Source: Alteromonas mediterranea DE (GTDB taxonomy: Bacteria; Pseudomonadota; Gammaproteobacteria; Enterobacterales; Alteromonadaceae). Taken from it: a stretch of DNA of 64,000 bases. Of this stretch, positions 25,839-35,003 are shown piece after piece. The notes beneath the pieces are model-generated. The model made no database searches. It was given only the letters and a program-made list of their open reading frames with translations, and had not been told where the DNA came from. Position 1 is the first letter of the stretch. Every line of letters begins with the position of its first letter. The stretch spans positions 973,023-1,037,022 of the forward strand of contig NC_011138.3 in assembly GCF_000020585.3 (NCBI RefSeq), in the 5' to 3' direction. The position numbers were made by a program, and so were the translations under genes.

Positions 25839-27614
25839 ATGCAATTCAATGTGTTTTCAATCTCAAGCTACTTTCCTCGCGCTATCGTTCGCGGATTAGT
25901 ATTGTTCGCAACAGCGTTACTGCTTGCTGCTTGTGGCGGCGGAGGCGGTGGAGGTGACGGCGATTCAGGTGGTGATGGCGGCTCCGGCAGCGGTGACCTT
26001 GTGATAAACGCAGGCCCCGATGCGACTGTTACCGAAGGCGTCACTTACACGTTGAGTGCGCAAGTAAGCGGAGGGGATGGCACATACACCTACAATTGGA
26101 GCGCGTCGCCTTCGTTGTCTATCACTCATGAAGACACCAGCGATTCTGCTGCAAGCTTTGTTGCCCCGCTAGTTAATAACGCCACTGAATACACATTAAC
26201 GGTGTCTGTTAATGACCAAAGTGGCAACACCGCGAGCGACTTTACGGTGATCACTGTGGCGCCGGTTAATATTGCACCTGAAGCGAGCATTGATGTGCCT
26301 GAGTGGGATGGGCTACCTGCAAACACATTCCCAGGCGGTGTGGAAGTTATCTTCGACGGTACGGGAAGCAGTGATTCTGACTCAGCGTCCTCTGATGGCG
26401 ATATATCCGATTACGTTTGGACACAGACATCAGGCACCAATGTTATTACGGGTGTCGACACCAACTTATCTACACTGACTATCGTCACACCTATTGCCAA
26501 TGAAGAGCAACAGCTAACTTTTCAGCTTGAAGTAACAGACAGTGAAGGTGCTACTGATGTAGAAACCGTTACTATTACCGTGCAATCTGAAACCGATACG
26601 CTGCCCGTAGTCAGTGCGGGAGTTTCCCAAGGCGTGTTCAGTGGTGAGGTGGTGATACTTGAAGGGGAAGCTAGCACTAGCATTCCAAGTGCCTTACCTC
26701 TTACCTACTCATGGGAGCGTAGCAATAACGTTTCATCTACAGATTCCGGCGTTACCATTCGCTCTGTTGATGACAGTGACGCGCTTTCAACCTTTGCCAT
26801 TGCACCGGCAGTCACCACATCTACAGTTGTTGCCTACACGCTTACCGTGACAGACGCTAATGACAACAGCGTTGAAGACACCATAAACGTGCAAATACGT
26901 CCAATGCCAACACCGTTACTCAACGACACGGGCTTTTTGCAGCAGGCCACCAATAACGCGTTAACTGAAGCACAACAAAACGATTTTCCGGGGCAAGATG
27001 GTCAAAGAGGCGCCGACATCATTGAACAAAACGGGTTAATTGAAAAAGCGGGTCGCGGTAAAGCTGGCTTTGACTTTACCCGGTTGAATGCAAATGGTGA
27101 TGAGCAAGATGCCAGTGCTGATACTTGGTCGTGTGTGCGCGATAACGTGACCGGGCTGGTGTGGGAAGTGAAAACTGATGATGGTGCGTTCCAAGATAAA
27201 GACTACACCTACTCTTGGTACAGTGAAGAAGTAAACGGCGGGTTTGAAGGTGATCAAACGGGGCTGAATGCGACCTGCTTACTGACTAGCTGTAACACGT
27301 CTGCTTATGTACAAGCCGTTAACGCACAAGGTCTATGCGGTTTTTATGACTGGCGTTTGCCTACACATGATGAACTTTTCTCATTAATGCATTTGGGTAT
27401 TGCCGATGATGTGGCTATTGATGAAGATTACTTTCCTAACACTGGTGCCGTAACCAATGAACCATTGTGGTACTGGACCTCTGTACCGAGTGCAGATGGT
27501 GTAAATAGTGACGATGCGCAAAATGCATGGGCGTTAGATTTCGACTCAGGGGTAGATAACTTCCTCAATAAATCATCAGCCGCTCGCGTGCGTCTAGTAA
27601 GAGCGGGGAGATAA
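25839..27614 (+). CDS. Large lipoprotein with PKD/Ig-like repeats and C-terminal DUF1566 domain
   Basis: The 591-residue precursor has a lipobox LLAAC (Cys32) followed by a Gly/Asp/Ser-rich linker. Three PKD/Ig-like modules follow to about residue 355, seen as repeated AGPDATVTEGVTYTLSAQVSGGDGTYTYNWSAS, IFDGTGSSDSDSASSDGDISDYVWTQTSGT and VILEGEASTSIPSALPLTYSWERS. The C-terminal 200 residues are a DUF1566/Lcl domain (VTGLVWEVKTD, GFYDWRLPTHDELFSLM, ARVRLVRAG). It is probably a surface lipoprotein that binds other surface molecules. It lies 2 bp before a second DUF1566 gene. Confidence 0.85.
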   Translation: MQFNVFSISSYFPRAIVRGLVLFATALLLAACGGGGGGGDGDSGGDGGSGSGDLVINAGPDATVTEGVTYTLSAQVSGGDGTYTYNWSASPSLSITHEDTSDSAASFVAPLVNNATEYTLTVSVNDQSGNTASDFTVITVAPVNIAPEASIDVPEWDGLPANTFPGGVEVIFDGTGSSDSDSASSDGDISDYVWTQTSGTNVITGVDTNLSTLTIVTPIANEEQQLTFQLEVTDSEGATDVETVTITVQSETDTLPVVSAGVSQGVFSGEVVILEGEASTSIPSALPLTYSWERSNNVSSTDSGVTIRSVDDSDALSTFAIAPAVTTSTVVAYTLTVTDANDNSVEDTINVQIRPMPTPLLNDTGFLQQATNNALTEAQQNDFPGQDGQRGADIIEQNGLIEKAGRGKAGFDFTRLNANGDEQDASADTWSCVRDNVTGLVWEVKTDDGAFQDKDYTYSWYSEEVNGGFEGDQTGLNATCLLTSCNTSAYVQAVNAQGLCGFYDWRLPTHDELFSLMHLGIADDVAIDEDYFPNTGAVTNEPLWYWTSVPSADGVNSDDAQNAWALDFDSGVDNFLNKSSAARVRLVRAGR

Positions 27615-27616
27615 AC

Positions 27617-28180
27617 ATGAATAAAGTAGTCAATGTTAAAAAACGTAACAGCCACGTGCTATCTTCAATGAAAACCCTTTTTGCTTCAGCGCTTTTGGCC
27701 TGTACGTCACTGTCCACGTTCGCTCAGGAGTGTTTGTCTGATGGTCTTGAGACCACGCCAAACGATAATTTTGAAGCGGTTACCACCAGTAGTTTGTTAG
27801 ATACGACAACAGATTTGGTTTGGAAGCGCTGCGCAGAAGGGCAAACATGGGATGGTTCTACATGTAGCGGCGAAGCGGTTAAGTATACGTGGCAGCAAGC
27901 GCTAGTTTTAGCTCACGAAGCAAGTAACGATGATTTACTGGGGTGGCGTTTGCCTAACGTAAAAGAGCTAGCGACGCTCACTGAGCGAGATTGCGTTCGC
28001 CCAGCAATTAACAGCTCACTGTTCCCGGCTACACCACCGGATGACTTTTGGACATCTACGCCTTCTGCAGATGACCCCGATCGCGCGTGGGTTGTGGCAT
28101 TCTTTAATGCCAGTCACTCAATCAAAGAGAAAGACCGCTTTATCTATGTACGTTTGGTTCGAACTTACACAAACGAATAA
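27617..28180 (+). CDS. Secreted DUF1566-domain protein
   Basis: The 187-residue protein has a signal peptide (MKTLFASALLACTSLSTFAQ) preceded by 17 basic residues; an internal ATG at 27668 would give a normal signal length, but GGGAGATAA precedes 27617. The mature part is one DUF1566 domain: TTTDLVWKRCAEGQTWDGSTCSGEAVKYTWQQALVLAH, LGWRLPNVKELATLTERDC, FWTSTPSA and DRFIYVRLVR. Its four or more Cys are probably disulfide-bonded. It is coupled to the preceding DUF1566 lipoprotein gene (2-bp gap), so the products likely form one surface complex. Confidence 0.85.
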   Translation: MNKVVNVKKRNSHVLSSMKTLFASALLACTSLSTFAQECLSDGLETTPNDNFEAVTTSSLLDTTTDLVWKRCAEGQTWDGSTCSGEAVKYTWQQALVLAHEASNDDLLGWRLPNVKELATLTERDCVRPAINSSLFPATPPDDFWTSTPSADDPDRAWVVAFFNASHSIKEKDRFIYVRLVRTYTNE

Positions 28181-28241
28181 GCGGTACGCTATCGCCTCTT
28201 AGCCTTTTGTCTAGTATCGGCACCTAAGACTTTTTATCATC

Positions 28242-28276
28242 AAAGCACGCTCTATAATGCGTGCTTTGTTGTTTTA
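28242..28276 (+). terminator. Rho-independent terminator
   Basis: AAAGCACGC pairs with GCGTGCTTT around an 8-nt loop, with GTTGTTTT after it. It ends the DUF1566 pair. Confidence 0.8.
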
Positions 28277-28431
28277 GGCTAGCACGCTTTGAGTTGAGAC
28301 TATCGCCAGCCTTACTTAAGCAATAGAAGAGATTCGAGCAGATAGGACATCTCGACATGTTCAACCTGATTTTTAGCACGTTAGACTCATGATGGCTTTT
28401 TATTTCGCAGTAAGCTAGCCACAATGATGGT

Positions 28432-29232
28432 ATGAAAATGATATCGCGCCTAAAGGCAGCTTTCTTCACAATTTGTTTATTCGCTGGTCTTAGTACATCA
28501 GCGCAAGCTGAATATACCTGCAATATTGATTTTGCTTACGGTATTGCTGTTAATAACACACAGCTTAGAGTGATGGACAAAACCCGCACTGTTGTTCAAA
28601 TAAATGACCGGAATCAATTGTTCATTGGCGGCCGTTGGCAAACCTTAAGCGAACAAGAGCGGCAATGGCTTGAAGAGTATTCGTCTGGGCTACACTATGT
28701 GGTGCCGAAAATGATTGTTTTGGCTACGGAAGGTGTAGACCTTGCCATTGATACCATTGAACACGTGTATTTAGGGCTAGTTGGAAGCGACCATGATAGC
28801 TATGAACGGTTAAATGCCGCAATGAAACGGGTACAAAACCGGGTTAAAGACAAGTTTAGACACGCTAGCAGTCATTATTTTATTGGGCCGGGATCGCTGG
28901 AAAGCGTTGACGAGTTTGTAGACAGTGAAATTGAAGCGCAGCTAGAAGAAGCGATTTCAACCTCGGTAGGTGGAATACTCTCTGCCATTAGCGGCATCAA
29001 TACCGGGAGCGGAGAAGTGAACCAGGAAAAGGTAGCTGAAATAACCCGCCAGCTTAACAACGTGGGGGAACACTTAGACGTTGGTGACAAAGCCACAACA
29101 TTGCGCAAAAAAGCAGAGTGGTTCTGTGAGAAACTAAAACGACTTGATGTTGCCGAAGAGAAATTACGCGCCAGCATACCTGGGCTACAGCCATACAATA
29201 TCATTACTCGGCATGACAAAACCGACGATTAA
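28432..29232 (+). CDS. DUF2884 (YggN-like) periplasmic protein
   Basis: The 266-residue precursor has a signal peptide (MKMISRLKAAFFTICLFAGLSTSAQAE). The mature part matches YggN: CNIDFAYGIAVNNTQLRVMDKTRTVVQINDRNQLFIGGRWQTLSEQERQWLEEYSSGLHYVVPKMIVLATEGVDLAIDTI, followed by a helical charged region and a C-terminal WFCEKLKRLDVAEEKLRASIPGLQPYNII. In E. coli yggN also lies near hemW (yggW) and rdgB, so the neighbourhood is conserved. The function is unknown. Confidence 0.88.
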   Translation: MKMISRLKAAFFTICLFAGLSTSAQAEYTCNIDFAYGIAVNNTQLRVMDKTRTVVQINDRNQLFIGGRWQTLSEQERQWLEEYSSGLHYVVPKMIVLATEGVDLAIDTIEHVYLGLVGSDHDSYERLNAAMKRVQNRVKDKFRHASSHYFIGPGSLESVDEFVDSEIEAQLEEAISTSVGGILSAISGINTGSGEVNQEKVAEITRQLNNVGEHLDVGDKATTLRKKAEWFCEKLKRLDVAEEKLRASIPGLQPYNIITRHDKTDD

Positions 29233-29313
29233 CGTTTTGCTATGCAACATGCCCACGGAAGCACGCGAAAAACTGAAGCTTACAAAAATAGCCTTAAGAA
29301 AAAGAACCTCACG

Positions 29314-29343
29314 AAAAGCCTGCTAAAACGCAGGCTTTTTTAG
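29314..29343 (+). terminator. Rho-independent terminator
   Basis: AAAGCCTGC pairs with GCAGGCTTT around TAAAAC and continues into TTT. It lies between the convergent yggN-like gene and hemW and could serve both. Confidence 0.88.
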
Positions 29344-29356
29344 TATTAACGCTAGG

Positions 29357-30496
29357 CTAAACAAAGCAAGACAAGAGCGAATTTAAATACCGACGACCTT
29401 TTGCGGTTACTTGCCAGTGGGTGTCCGATATGGATAACAGCCCTTGATGCTGTGCATCACACAGGGCACGCTCTACTTCATCAGTTATAGCGATACCGGT
29501 AAAGTCGCTAAAATCACTGATAGGGCAGGGCTCCACCAAGCGAAAGCGGTTCATAAAGAACTCGAAGGGTAAGTCGCCAGCTTCAACTTGAGATTGCGTA
29601 TCCAAGTAAGGGCGGCTCATTTCCATGTAGCCCCTTGGATGCTTAACCTTAACAGTACGGTGAATAGTACCATTAGCCGCATCGGTGATTTTTCCATGGG
29701 CTCCACAGCCAATGCCTAAGTAATCACCAAAGCGCCAGTAATTTAAGTTGTGACGACACTGGTGGCCCGCTTTGGCATAGCCTGAAATTTCATACTGCTG
29801 ATAGCCTGCGTTTTCTAAAAGCTTATGGCCCTGTTCCTGTATTTCCCACAAAATGTCATCGTCGGGCAATTCAGGCGGTTTCGAGTAGAAAGGCGTATTG
29901 GGTTCGATAGTCAGCTGATACCACGACAAGTGATACGGATTTAAAGCAATGCCTTGCTTTAAATCTGACATAGCATTGTCAACGCTTTGCTCGGGAAGGC
30001 CGTGCATCAGATCTAGGTTAAACGTGGGCAACCCCGCACTATGTGCTTGTTTTACCGCGTTTTCAGCTTGGCTTTCATTGTGAATGCGACCAAGCACCTT
30101 TAAATGCTTAGGCTGGAAGCTCTGTATACCAACGGAGATGCGGTTCACGCCCGCCTGATAAAAGCCGGCAAACTTTCCTGCCTCTACCGTACCTGGGTTC
30201 GCTTCCATGGTGATTTCAGCATTGTCGCTTAGGTTAACGCGCGCTTTTACCCCGTTTAAGATATCTGCCATGGCATCAGCTGAAAATAAGCTGGGTGTGC
30301 CGCCACCAATGAAAATAGTTTCAACAACGCGGTCACCAATACGCTTTGCATCAATGGCTAAATCATCAAGCAGGTGGGCCACATATTCTTTTTCGGGGAG
30401 TTCAGACTTAAGCCCGTGAGAGTTAAAGTCACAGTACGGGCACTTTTGAACGCACCAGGGAATGTGTATGTACAGGCTTAGCGGAGGATTACGCAA
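29357..30496 (-). CDS. hemW: Radical SAM haem chaperone HemW
   Basis: The 379-residue protein has the radical-SAM [4Fe-4S] motif CxxxCxxC at Cys15, Cys19 and Cys22 ([13 protein letters not shown]), which differs from the CxxxCxxCxC of Hem[26 protein letters not shown] and [11 protein letters not shown] are SAM-binding blocks of the HemN/HemW group, while [25 protein letters not shown] lies in the C-terminal part. HemW binds haem and delivers it to membrane proteins, not coproporphyrinogen oxidation. It overlaps rdgB by 8 bp, in the same order as in E. coli. Confidence 0.95.
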   Translation of the reverse strand: MRNPPLSLYIHIPWCVQKCPYCDFNSHGLKSELPEKEYVAHLLDDLAIDAKRIGDRVVETIFIGGGTPSLFSADAMADILNGVKARVNLSDNAEITMEANPGTVEAGKFAGFYQAGVNRISVGIQSFQPKHLKVLGRIHNESQAENAVKQAHSAGLPTFNLDLMHGLPEQSVDNAMSDLKQGIALNPYHLSWYQLTIEPNTPFYSKPPELPDDDILWEIQEQGHKLLENAGYQQYEISGYAKAGHQCRHNLNYWRFGDYLGIGCGAHGKITDAANGTIHRTVKVKHPRGYMEMSRPYLDTQSQVEAGDLPFEFFMNRFRLVEPCPISDFSDFTGIAITDEVERALCDAQHQGLLSISDTHWQVTAKGRRYLNSLLSCFV

Positions 30497-31091
30497 ACGT
30501 TGCTCTCATTGTATCAAGCAAAATACTAAGGGCGTTACCCCGGTGGCTTATGCGGTTTTTCTCGGCCTTTTCCAATTCAGCAGCGGTGCAGCCGTGAGTT
30601 GGCACGTGGAACACAGGGTCGTAACCAAAACCGTCGTTACCAGAACGTGCGCTTAAAATTTCCCCTTCCCATTTACCTTGGCTAACCAGCGGTACAGGGT
30701 CGTCGGCATGACGCATGAACACTAAAGTACAGAAGAAGTGTGCCTTGCGATGAGTTTCGCCATCAAGGGAAGCTAATAGCTTGTCGATATTGGTATCATC
30801 AGTTGCATCAGCGCCAGCATAGCGTGCTGAATAGATGCCGGGTTCACCGCCTAGGGCATCCACCACCAAGCCTGAGTCGTCAGCAATAGCAGGAAGGCCG
30901 GTCACCTGTGCGGCATGGCGCGCTTTAATAATGGCATTTTCAACGAATGTGGTTCCCGTTTCCGGTACATCAGATACACCTAATTCCTTTTGCGCTACTA
31001 CGTCTACACCGTAATCTGCAAATAAGGATGCAAACTCACGCACCTTGCCTTGGTTACCTGTGGCGAGAACAATTTTTTCTGGAAATTTCAT
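30489..31091 (-). CDS. rdgB: XTP/dITP diphosphatase RdgB
   Basis: The 200-residue Ham1/RdgB-type enzyme hydrolyses dITP, ITP and XTP to the monophosphates, keeping deaminated purines out of nucleic acids. The family signature [11 protein letters not shown] opens the protein (residues 10-20); [50 protein letters not shown] is the metal and substrate-binding block; [12 protein letters not shown] and ISHRGNAL complete the pocket. Length agrees with the family. It is the first gene of an rdgB-hemW unit, with a structured intergenic element directly upstream. Confidence 0.97.
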   Translation of the reverse strand: MKFPEKIVLATGNQGKVREFASLFADYGVDVVAQKELGVSDVPETGTTFVENAIIKARHAAQVTGLPAIADDSGLVVDALGGEPGIYSARYAGADATDDTNIDKLLASLDGETHRKAHFFCTLVFMRHADDPVPLVSQGKWEGEILSARSGNDGFGYDPVFHVPTHGCTAAELEKAEKNRISHRGNALSILLDTMRATFA

Positions 31092-31142
31092 TATGTACTC
31101 TTTTGAACTGACGGTGAGCTAAAGCGGAGGGAGGCGGCTGCA

Positions 31143-31240
31143 GGCGAAACATTGCCTCCACAAACACGCGGTAAACACATCCATGTGCGCTCCGCTGCCG
31201 CATCCCTGCGGCAGAGGGTTTGTGTCGGCAATGTTCCACC
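31143..31240. repeat. Structured intergenic element, three-way-junction inverted repeat
   Basis: An outer imperfect stem pairs AACATTGCC...CACAAACAC (about 31148-31167) with GTTTGTGTCGGCAATGTT (about 31218-31235). Inside are two small perfect hairpins: CACAT-CC-ATGTG at 31176-31187 and CTGCCGC-ATCCCT-GCGGCAG at 31195-31214. It lies between rdgB and srmB, both leftward. The shape resembles dispersed palindromic intergenic repeats of marine gammaproteobacteria, but only one copy is in view. Confidence 0.6.
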
Positions 31241-31301
31241 TACATCCTAGCCCACCGCATTAACTCACCTGAATGTTACTTATTTACTACCTTTGCACTC
31301 T

Positions 31302-32528
31302 TTACTTTTTCTTCTTAGGCTTGGCTTTCGCCTTAGTTTTATCTTTGGCCTTCACTTTTTTCTTTTTCGGGCCAATTTTAGGCGTTTTGTTTTTAGGGCG
31401 TAGCTCGTCGATAACACGGGCTTTTAAAGGCTCGCCCATGTAACGCGCTGCTTTGGTTACCATTTCAAAGTCGTGTGCTTCAACCAGTGAAATAGCCGTG
31501 CCTTTAGCGCCTGCGCGGCCGGTTCTACCAATACGGTGAACGTAAATATCGGCTTTGCGCGGCATATCAAAGTTAATAACATGACTGACGTTTGGCACGT
31601 CAATGCCACGGGCAGCTACATCAGTCGCTAACAAAATAGGGACTTCGCCATTTTTAAAGCGGGCCATAGCGGCGTTGCGTTTGTCCTGCGGCATTTCACC
31701 TTGTAACCAGCACACCTGAATATCTTGTGAAGCTAGAAAGTCTTTTAGCATTTGCAGGCGGTCGCGGGTTTTTACAAATACCACCGCCGATGTTGTAGTT
31801 TCCTGCTTCAATATGTTCACCAGAAGAGCTTGCTTGTGGTTCATGTCATCAGCAAGGTGATACCACTGGTGAATTTTATTCTTCTCTTTGCGTGACGGGT
31901 TTGCTTCAACAATTTCAGGGTTATTAAGAATGTCGTGAGCGAAGGTCTTAACACCTTTACCTTCAAGGGTGGCCGAGAACAGCAGGTTCTGCTTGCGCCA
32001 GCGCGCTTCCGCCGCAATTTGGTTCACCACAGTCGAGAAGCCCATATCCAGCATACGGTCGGCTTCATCAAGAATTAAACATTCAATATCGCGACAGTCT
32101 GCCGCTTCTTTTTCAATGTGTTCAAGAAGACGGCCTGGTGTGGCGACAAGAATATCTAAGTTCTTGCTAAGCGTCTCTTTATCTGTGCCGTAGTTAATAC
32201 CGCCAGTAATTACTCCACACACAAGCTGGGTGTGCTTGGTAATGGCAACCGCTTGCTCGTAAACCTGCAAAGCCAGTTCGCGGGTTGGCGTTAAGATCAA
32301 AATACGTGTCGCACCCGGCTGTTTGCGCGGGTAGTCGAGTAAAAACTGACAGGCTGGCAATAAGAATGCAGCGGTTTTACCTGTACCAGTTGGCGCAGAC
32401 GCTAAAATATCTCGGCCGTCTAGCGCGTGTGGGATCACCAATTCTTGAATGTTAGTTGGAGCTTCAAACCCCATATCTGCTGCTGCGTGACACAGCGCAT
32501 CGTCTAATTCGAGTTCTTCGAAAGTCAT
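31302..32528 (-). CDS. srmB: DEAD-box RNA helicase SrmB
   Basis: The 408-residue helicase has all conserved motifs: Q motif FEAPTNIQELVIP, motif I SAPTGTGKT (44-52), Ia PTRELA, Ib TPGR, II DEAD (154-157), III SAT (185-187), and VI HRIGRTGRAG. IHQWYHLADDMNHKQALLVNILKQ and AARYMGEPLKARVIDELRPK match SrmB more than the other E. coli paralogues. SrmB acts early in 50S ribosomal subunit assembly. The tail (about residues 370-408) is nearly all Lys with Ala/Pro, an RNA-binding extension. Confidence 0.93.
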   Translation of the reverse strand: MTFEELELDDALCHAAADMGFEAPTNIQELVIPHALDGRDILASAPTGTGKTAAFLLPACQFLLDYPRKQPGATRILILTPTRELALQVYEQAVAITKHTQLVCGVITGGINYGTDKETLSKNLDILVATPGRLLEHIEKEAADCRDIECLILDEADRMLDMGFSTVVNQIAAEARWRKQNLLFSATLEGKGVKTFAHDILNNPEIVEANPSRKEKNKIHQWYHLADDMNHKQALLVNILKQETTTSAVVFVKTRDRLQMLKDFLASQDIQVCWLQGEMPQDKRNAAMARFKNGEVPILLATDVAARGIDVPNVSHVINFDMPRKADIYVHRIGRTGRAGAKGTAISLVEAHDFEMVTKAARYMGEPLKARVIDELRPKNKTPKIGPKKKKVKAKDKTKAKAKPKKKK

Positions 32529-32678
32529 AGTATAAAAAATGCTCTAAATGAATGGGGCATATTGTAGCATTGCTATACCAAAACATAGAGAAAAACTGCT
32601 GTTAAATTCGCACGTAGGAGGTAAAAACACATTCAAATACCAAGTAGTTCACCATATTTGGTACCGGTGGTTTTTAAA

Positions 32679-33872
32679 CTATTCGCCTATCGAAGCAATG
32701 GCGTCTAATTTCGCTTGGTTCAGGGCTTCTTTTATCGCTGGGCCTTTAACGCCCGTGGCAATGATGTCTTGCACATTTACTTGGTTGGCCGCGCTCAAAG
32801 CGTTTTCTATGTGCTCCTGTTGGCGCTGCCAATCTAAGTCCTTGTAATGAGCATAAGGCGCAAAAGCCTTTAGCAACAGGGTAAAGCGCTCGCTTCTTCG
32901 CCATGCATCACAGCCATTGAATAAGGCGAGTAAGTCGGCGGGCGAGTTCTGCGTGTTTAATAGAAAATCTTTAAACTTGCAGGCAAGAATGACAATCTCA
33001 CTTAGTTGATTCTGCACTTTCAGTCGATTGCATAACCGCTTCGCTTCCTCTTCATTAAGGTGAGCGAGCAGGGCAGTGAACCTTATTATGAGGGTAGTTG
33101 TGCCTGAAGAGCTGCTTTCAGGTATTTTGGTTTCAAGCGGTTTATTTTCAAGTTGCCCGCTTTTATCGAAGTTTTCTTTTGCGGCATTTTCTAGCGCTAC
33201 CGCTGTTTTTAATGTGGCTATCGCCGCATCTAAATTACTTTCTAGTTCAGCAAACCAGTCATTAAGGCCATGAGCTTGGTTTAATACAGTGAAAAACACA
33301 TGCGGCGTTTTCTCTAAAAGACTACGTTTTGTTTCTTGCCATACGCGCTCTGCGCTTAACGTACTTAACTCGCCGCTTTCGGCCATAGACTGCATTAGCG
33401 CCATGGTCTCATTGGCAATGGTAAACCCTAAATAAGCGTAACGAGTGGCAAAACGGGCCACGCGAAATACCCGAAGTGGGTCTTCACTGAAGGCTTCTGA
33501 TACGTGGCGAAGTAGGTGGTTTTCTAAATCTTTTTTACCACCATAGGGGTCGATGAGGTTCCCCAGATTGTCTTGGGCTATCGCGTTAACGGTCAGATCT
33601 CGGCGCAGTAAGTCTTCTTCTAACGTTACCGAGCTTGACGCATCGCACACAAACCCAGTGTAGCCTTTACCTGACTTACGCTCTGTGCGAGCAAGGGCGT
33701 ATTCTTCCTGAGTTTTGGGGTGCAAAAAAACAGGGAAGTCTTTGCCCACTTGGGTAAAACCTTGGCTGAGCATTTCTTGTGGGGTAGCGCCTACTACCAC
33801 ATAGTCGCGTTCAATCACTTTTCTATTTAACAGTGCGTCACGTACTGCGCCACCAACGAGATATACTTGCAT
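32679..33872 (-). CDS. cca: CCA tRNA nucleotidyltransferase, HD domain degenerate
   Basis: The first 230 residues match bacterial Cca: YLVGGAVRDALL, ARTERKSGKGYTGF, EEDLLRRDLTVNAIAQD, DPLRVFRVARFATRYAYLGF. The metal-binding DxD of the E. coli enzyme appears as Glu21-Arg22-Asp23 (VIERDYVVVG). From residue 230 the protein departs: the HD phosphohydrolase motifs of E. coli Cca (a His and an adjacent His-Asp) are not seen; the HD region is replaced by a longer, charged stretch before LLAHLNEEEAKRLCNRLKVQNQL. CCA repair should be retained; the HD-dependent phosphatase and phosphodiesterase activities should be lost. Confidence 0.93.
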   Translation of the reverse strand: MQVYLVGGAVRDALLNRKVIERDYVVVGATPQEMLSQGFTQVGKDFPVFLHPKTQEEYALARTERKSGKGYTGFVCDASSSVTLEEDLLRRDLTVNAIAQDNLGNLIDPYGGKKDLENHLLRHVSEAFSEDPLRVFRVARFATRYAYLGFTIANETMALMQSMAESGELSTLSAERVWQETKRSLLEKTPHVFFTVLNQAHGLNDWFAELESNLDAAIATLKTAVALENAAKENFDKSGQLENKPLETKIPESSSSGTTTLIIRFTALLAHLNEEEAKRLCNRLKVQNQLSEIVILACKFKDFLLNTQNSPADLLALFNGCDAWRRSERFTLLLKAFAPYAHYKDLDWQRQQEHIENALSAANQVNVQDIIATGVKGPAIKEALNQAKLDAIASIGE

Positions 33873-34091
33873 GCTCTTCCAACGATTTTTTTAGTCAGTA
33901 ATACTTTTTAGATTGGGGATGCATCAACTTTTGGCGTGTAACGAAAATAAACATTCCCCACGTAATAGTGGCGCAGTATAGCAATGTTACAAATAAAATT
34001 CGTAGCCACGTTGTTATGCGCTTTCACTTACAGGTTGCGTCTGGTAGTTTAATCCACGTCAAAAACAAAACAAATAGGCGCTTCAGCAACC

Positions 34092-35003
34092 ATGTATTTG
34101 AATTATTTCGGGTTAAATGACAATCCTTTTTCGATTGCGCCCAACCCCGATTATTTGTATATGAGCCCACGACACAAAGAGGCGTTGGCTCATTTAACAT
34201 TTGGACTCAGGGAAAGTGGTGGTTTTGTAATGCTCACAGGAGAGGTGGGGACAGGAAAAACCACGGTTTCAAGAAAGCTGTTGCAGCAGCTGCCGGATAA
34301 TACCCAAGTCGCCATGATCCTAAACCCAACGCTATCTGCATTAGAGCTATTAGCCACAGTATGCGACGAATTGGGTTTGGCATATAACTCCGACAAAGCC
34401 AGCTTAAAATACTTCACCGATTTAATTTTGTCGAAATTAGCGGAAAACCATCAGGCGGGTATCAATACAGTGTTAATGGTTGATGAAGCTCAACACTTAT
34501 TGCCTGAAGTATTAGAGCAGCTGCGCTTATTAACCAATTTAGAAACCAACCGTGAAAAACTGTTAAAAGTGGTGCTAATTGGCCAGCCCGAGCTACAGCA
34601 ATTGTTAAAGCGTAACGAGTTGCGCCAGTTGGCCCAACGTATCACTGCCCGTTATCACTTACTTCCTTTAACCGCGCCAGAGGTAAGCGCGTATATTGCG
34701 CATCGCTTAAGTGTTGCAGAAGGGGACATCAGCATATTCAGTAAGTCTACGCTGCGCGCAGTGCATCAAATTACTGGCGGGATCCCAAGGGTAATCAATT
34801 TGCTTTGCGACCGCGCCTTAACGCTATCGTTTACCAAGCAGCATGCTGTGGTTCAAAAGCCCATTTTCTTGGCAGCAGCAGAGCAAATATTGGGCGAAGA
34901 CGTAGTGAGCCAGCGTGTGCAAAGTCAGCGAAAGTGGTACTTGGTATCCGCCTTTTTCGTCGCCGTTGTATGTGGTTACGGGGTGGGGAGTTTGTATGTC
35001 TAA
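34092..35003 (+). CDS. gspA: ExeA/GspA-family AAA ATPase
   Basis: The 303-residue protein opens MYLNYFGLNDNPFSIAPNPDYLYMSPRHKEALAHLTFGL, the ExeA/GspA signature. Walker A is GEVGTGKT (50-57), Walker B is VLMVDEAQHL, with sensor-type GQPEL and GGIPRVINLLCDRAL. A single C-terminal transmembrane segment (WYLVSAFFVAVVCGYGVGSLYV, to the end) is present; the peptidoglycan-binding domain of Aeromonas ExeA is not. GspA with GspB helps the type II secretin insert across peptidoglycan. The next gene starts 8 bp before this stop and encodes the GspB partner. Confidence 0.88.
   Translation: MYLNYFGLNDNPFSIAPNPDYLYMSPRHKEALAHLTFGLRESGGFVMLTGEVGTGKTTVSRKLLQQLPDNTQVAMILNPTLSALELLATVCDELGLAYNSDKASLKYFTDLILSKLAENHQAGINTVLMVDEAQHLLPEVLEQLRLLTNLETNREKLLKVVLIGQPELQQLLKRNELRQLAQRITARYHLLPLTAPEVSAYIAHRLSVAEGDISIFSKSTLRAVHQITGGIPRVINLLCDRALTLSFTKQHAVVQKPIFLAAAEQILGEDVVSQRVQSQRKWYLVSAFFVAVVCGYGVGSLYV

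Noticed and set aside
25921..25990. GGC/GGT-rich tract as a possible CRISPR or tandem repeat.
   Set aside because: It codes the Gly/Asp-rich linker behind the lipobox of the DUF1566 lipoprotein. No CRISPR array is seen anywhere in the window.
29144..29326. A 60-residue frame overlapping the end of the yggN-like gene.
   Set aside because: It is an alternative frame of the gene end that runs into the terminator.
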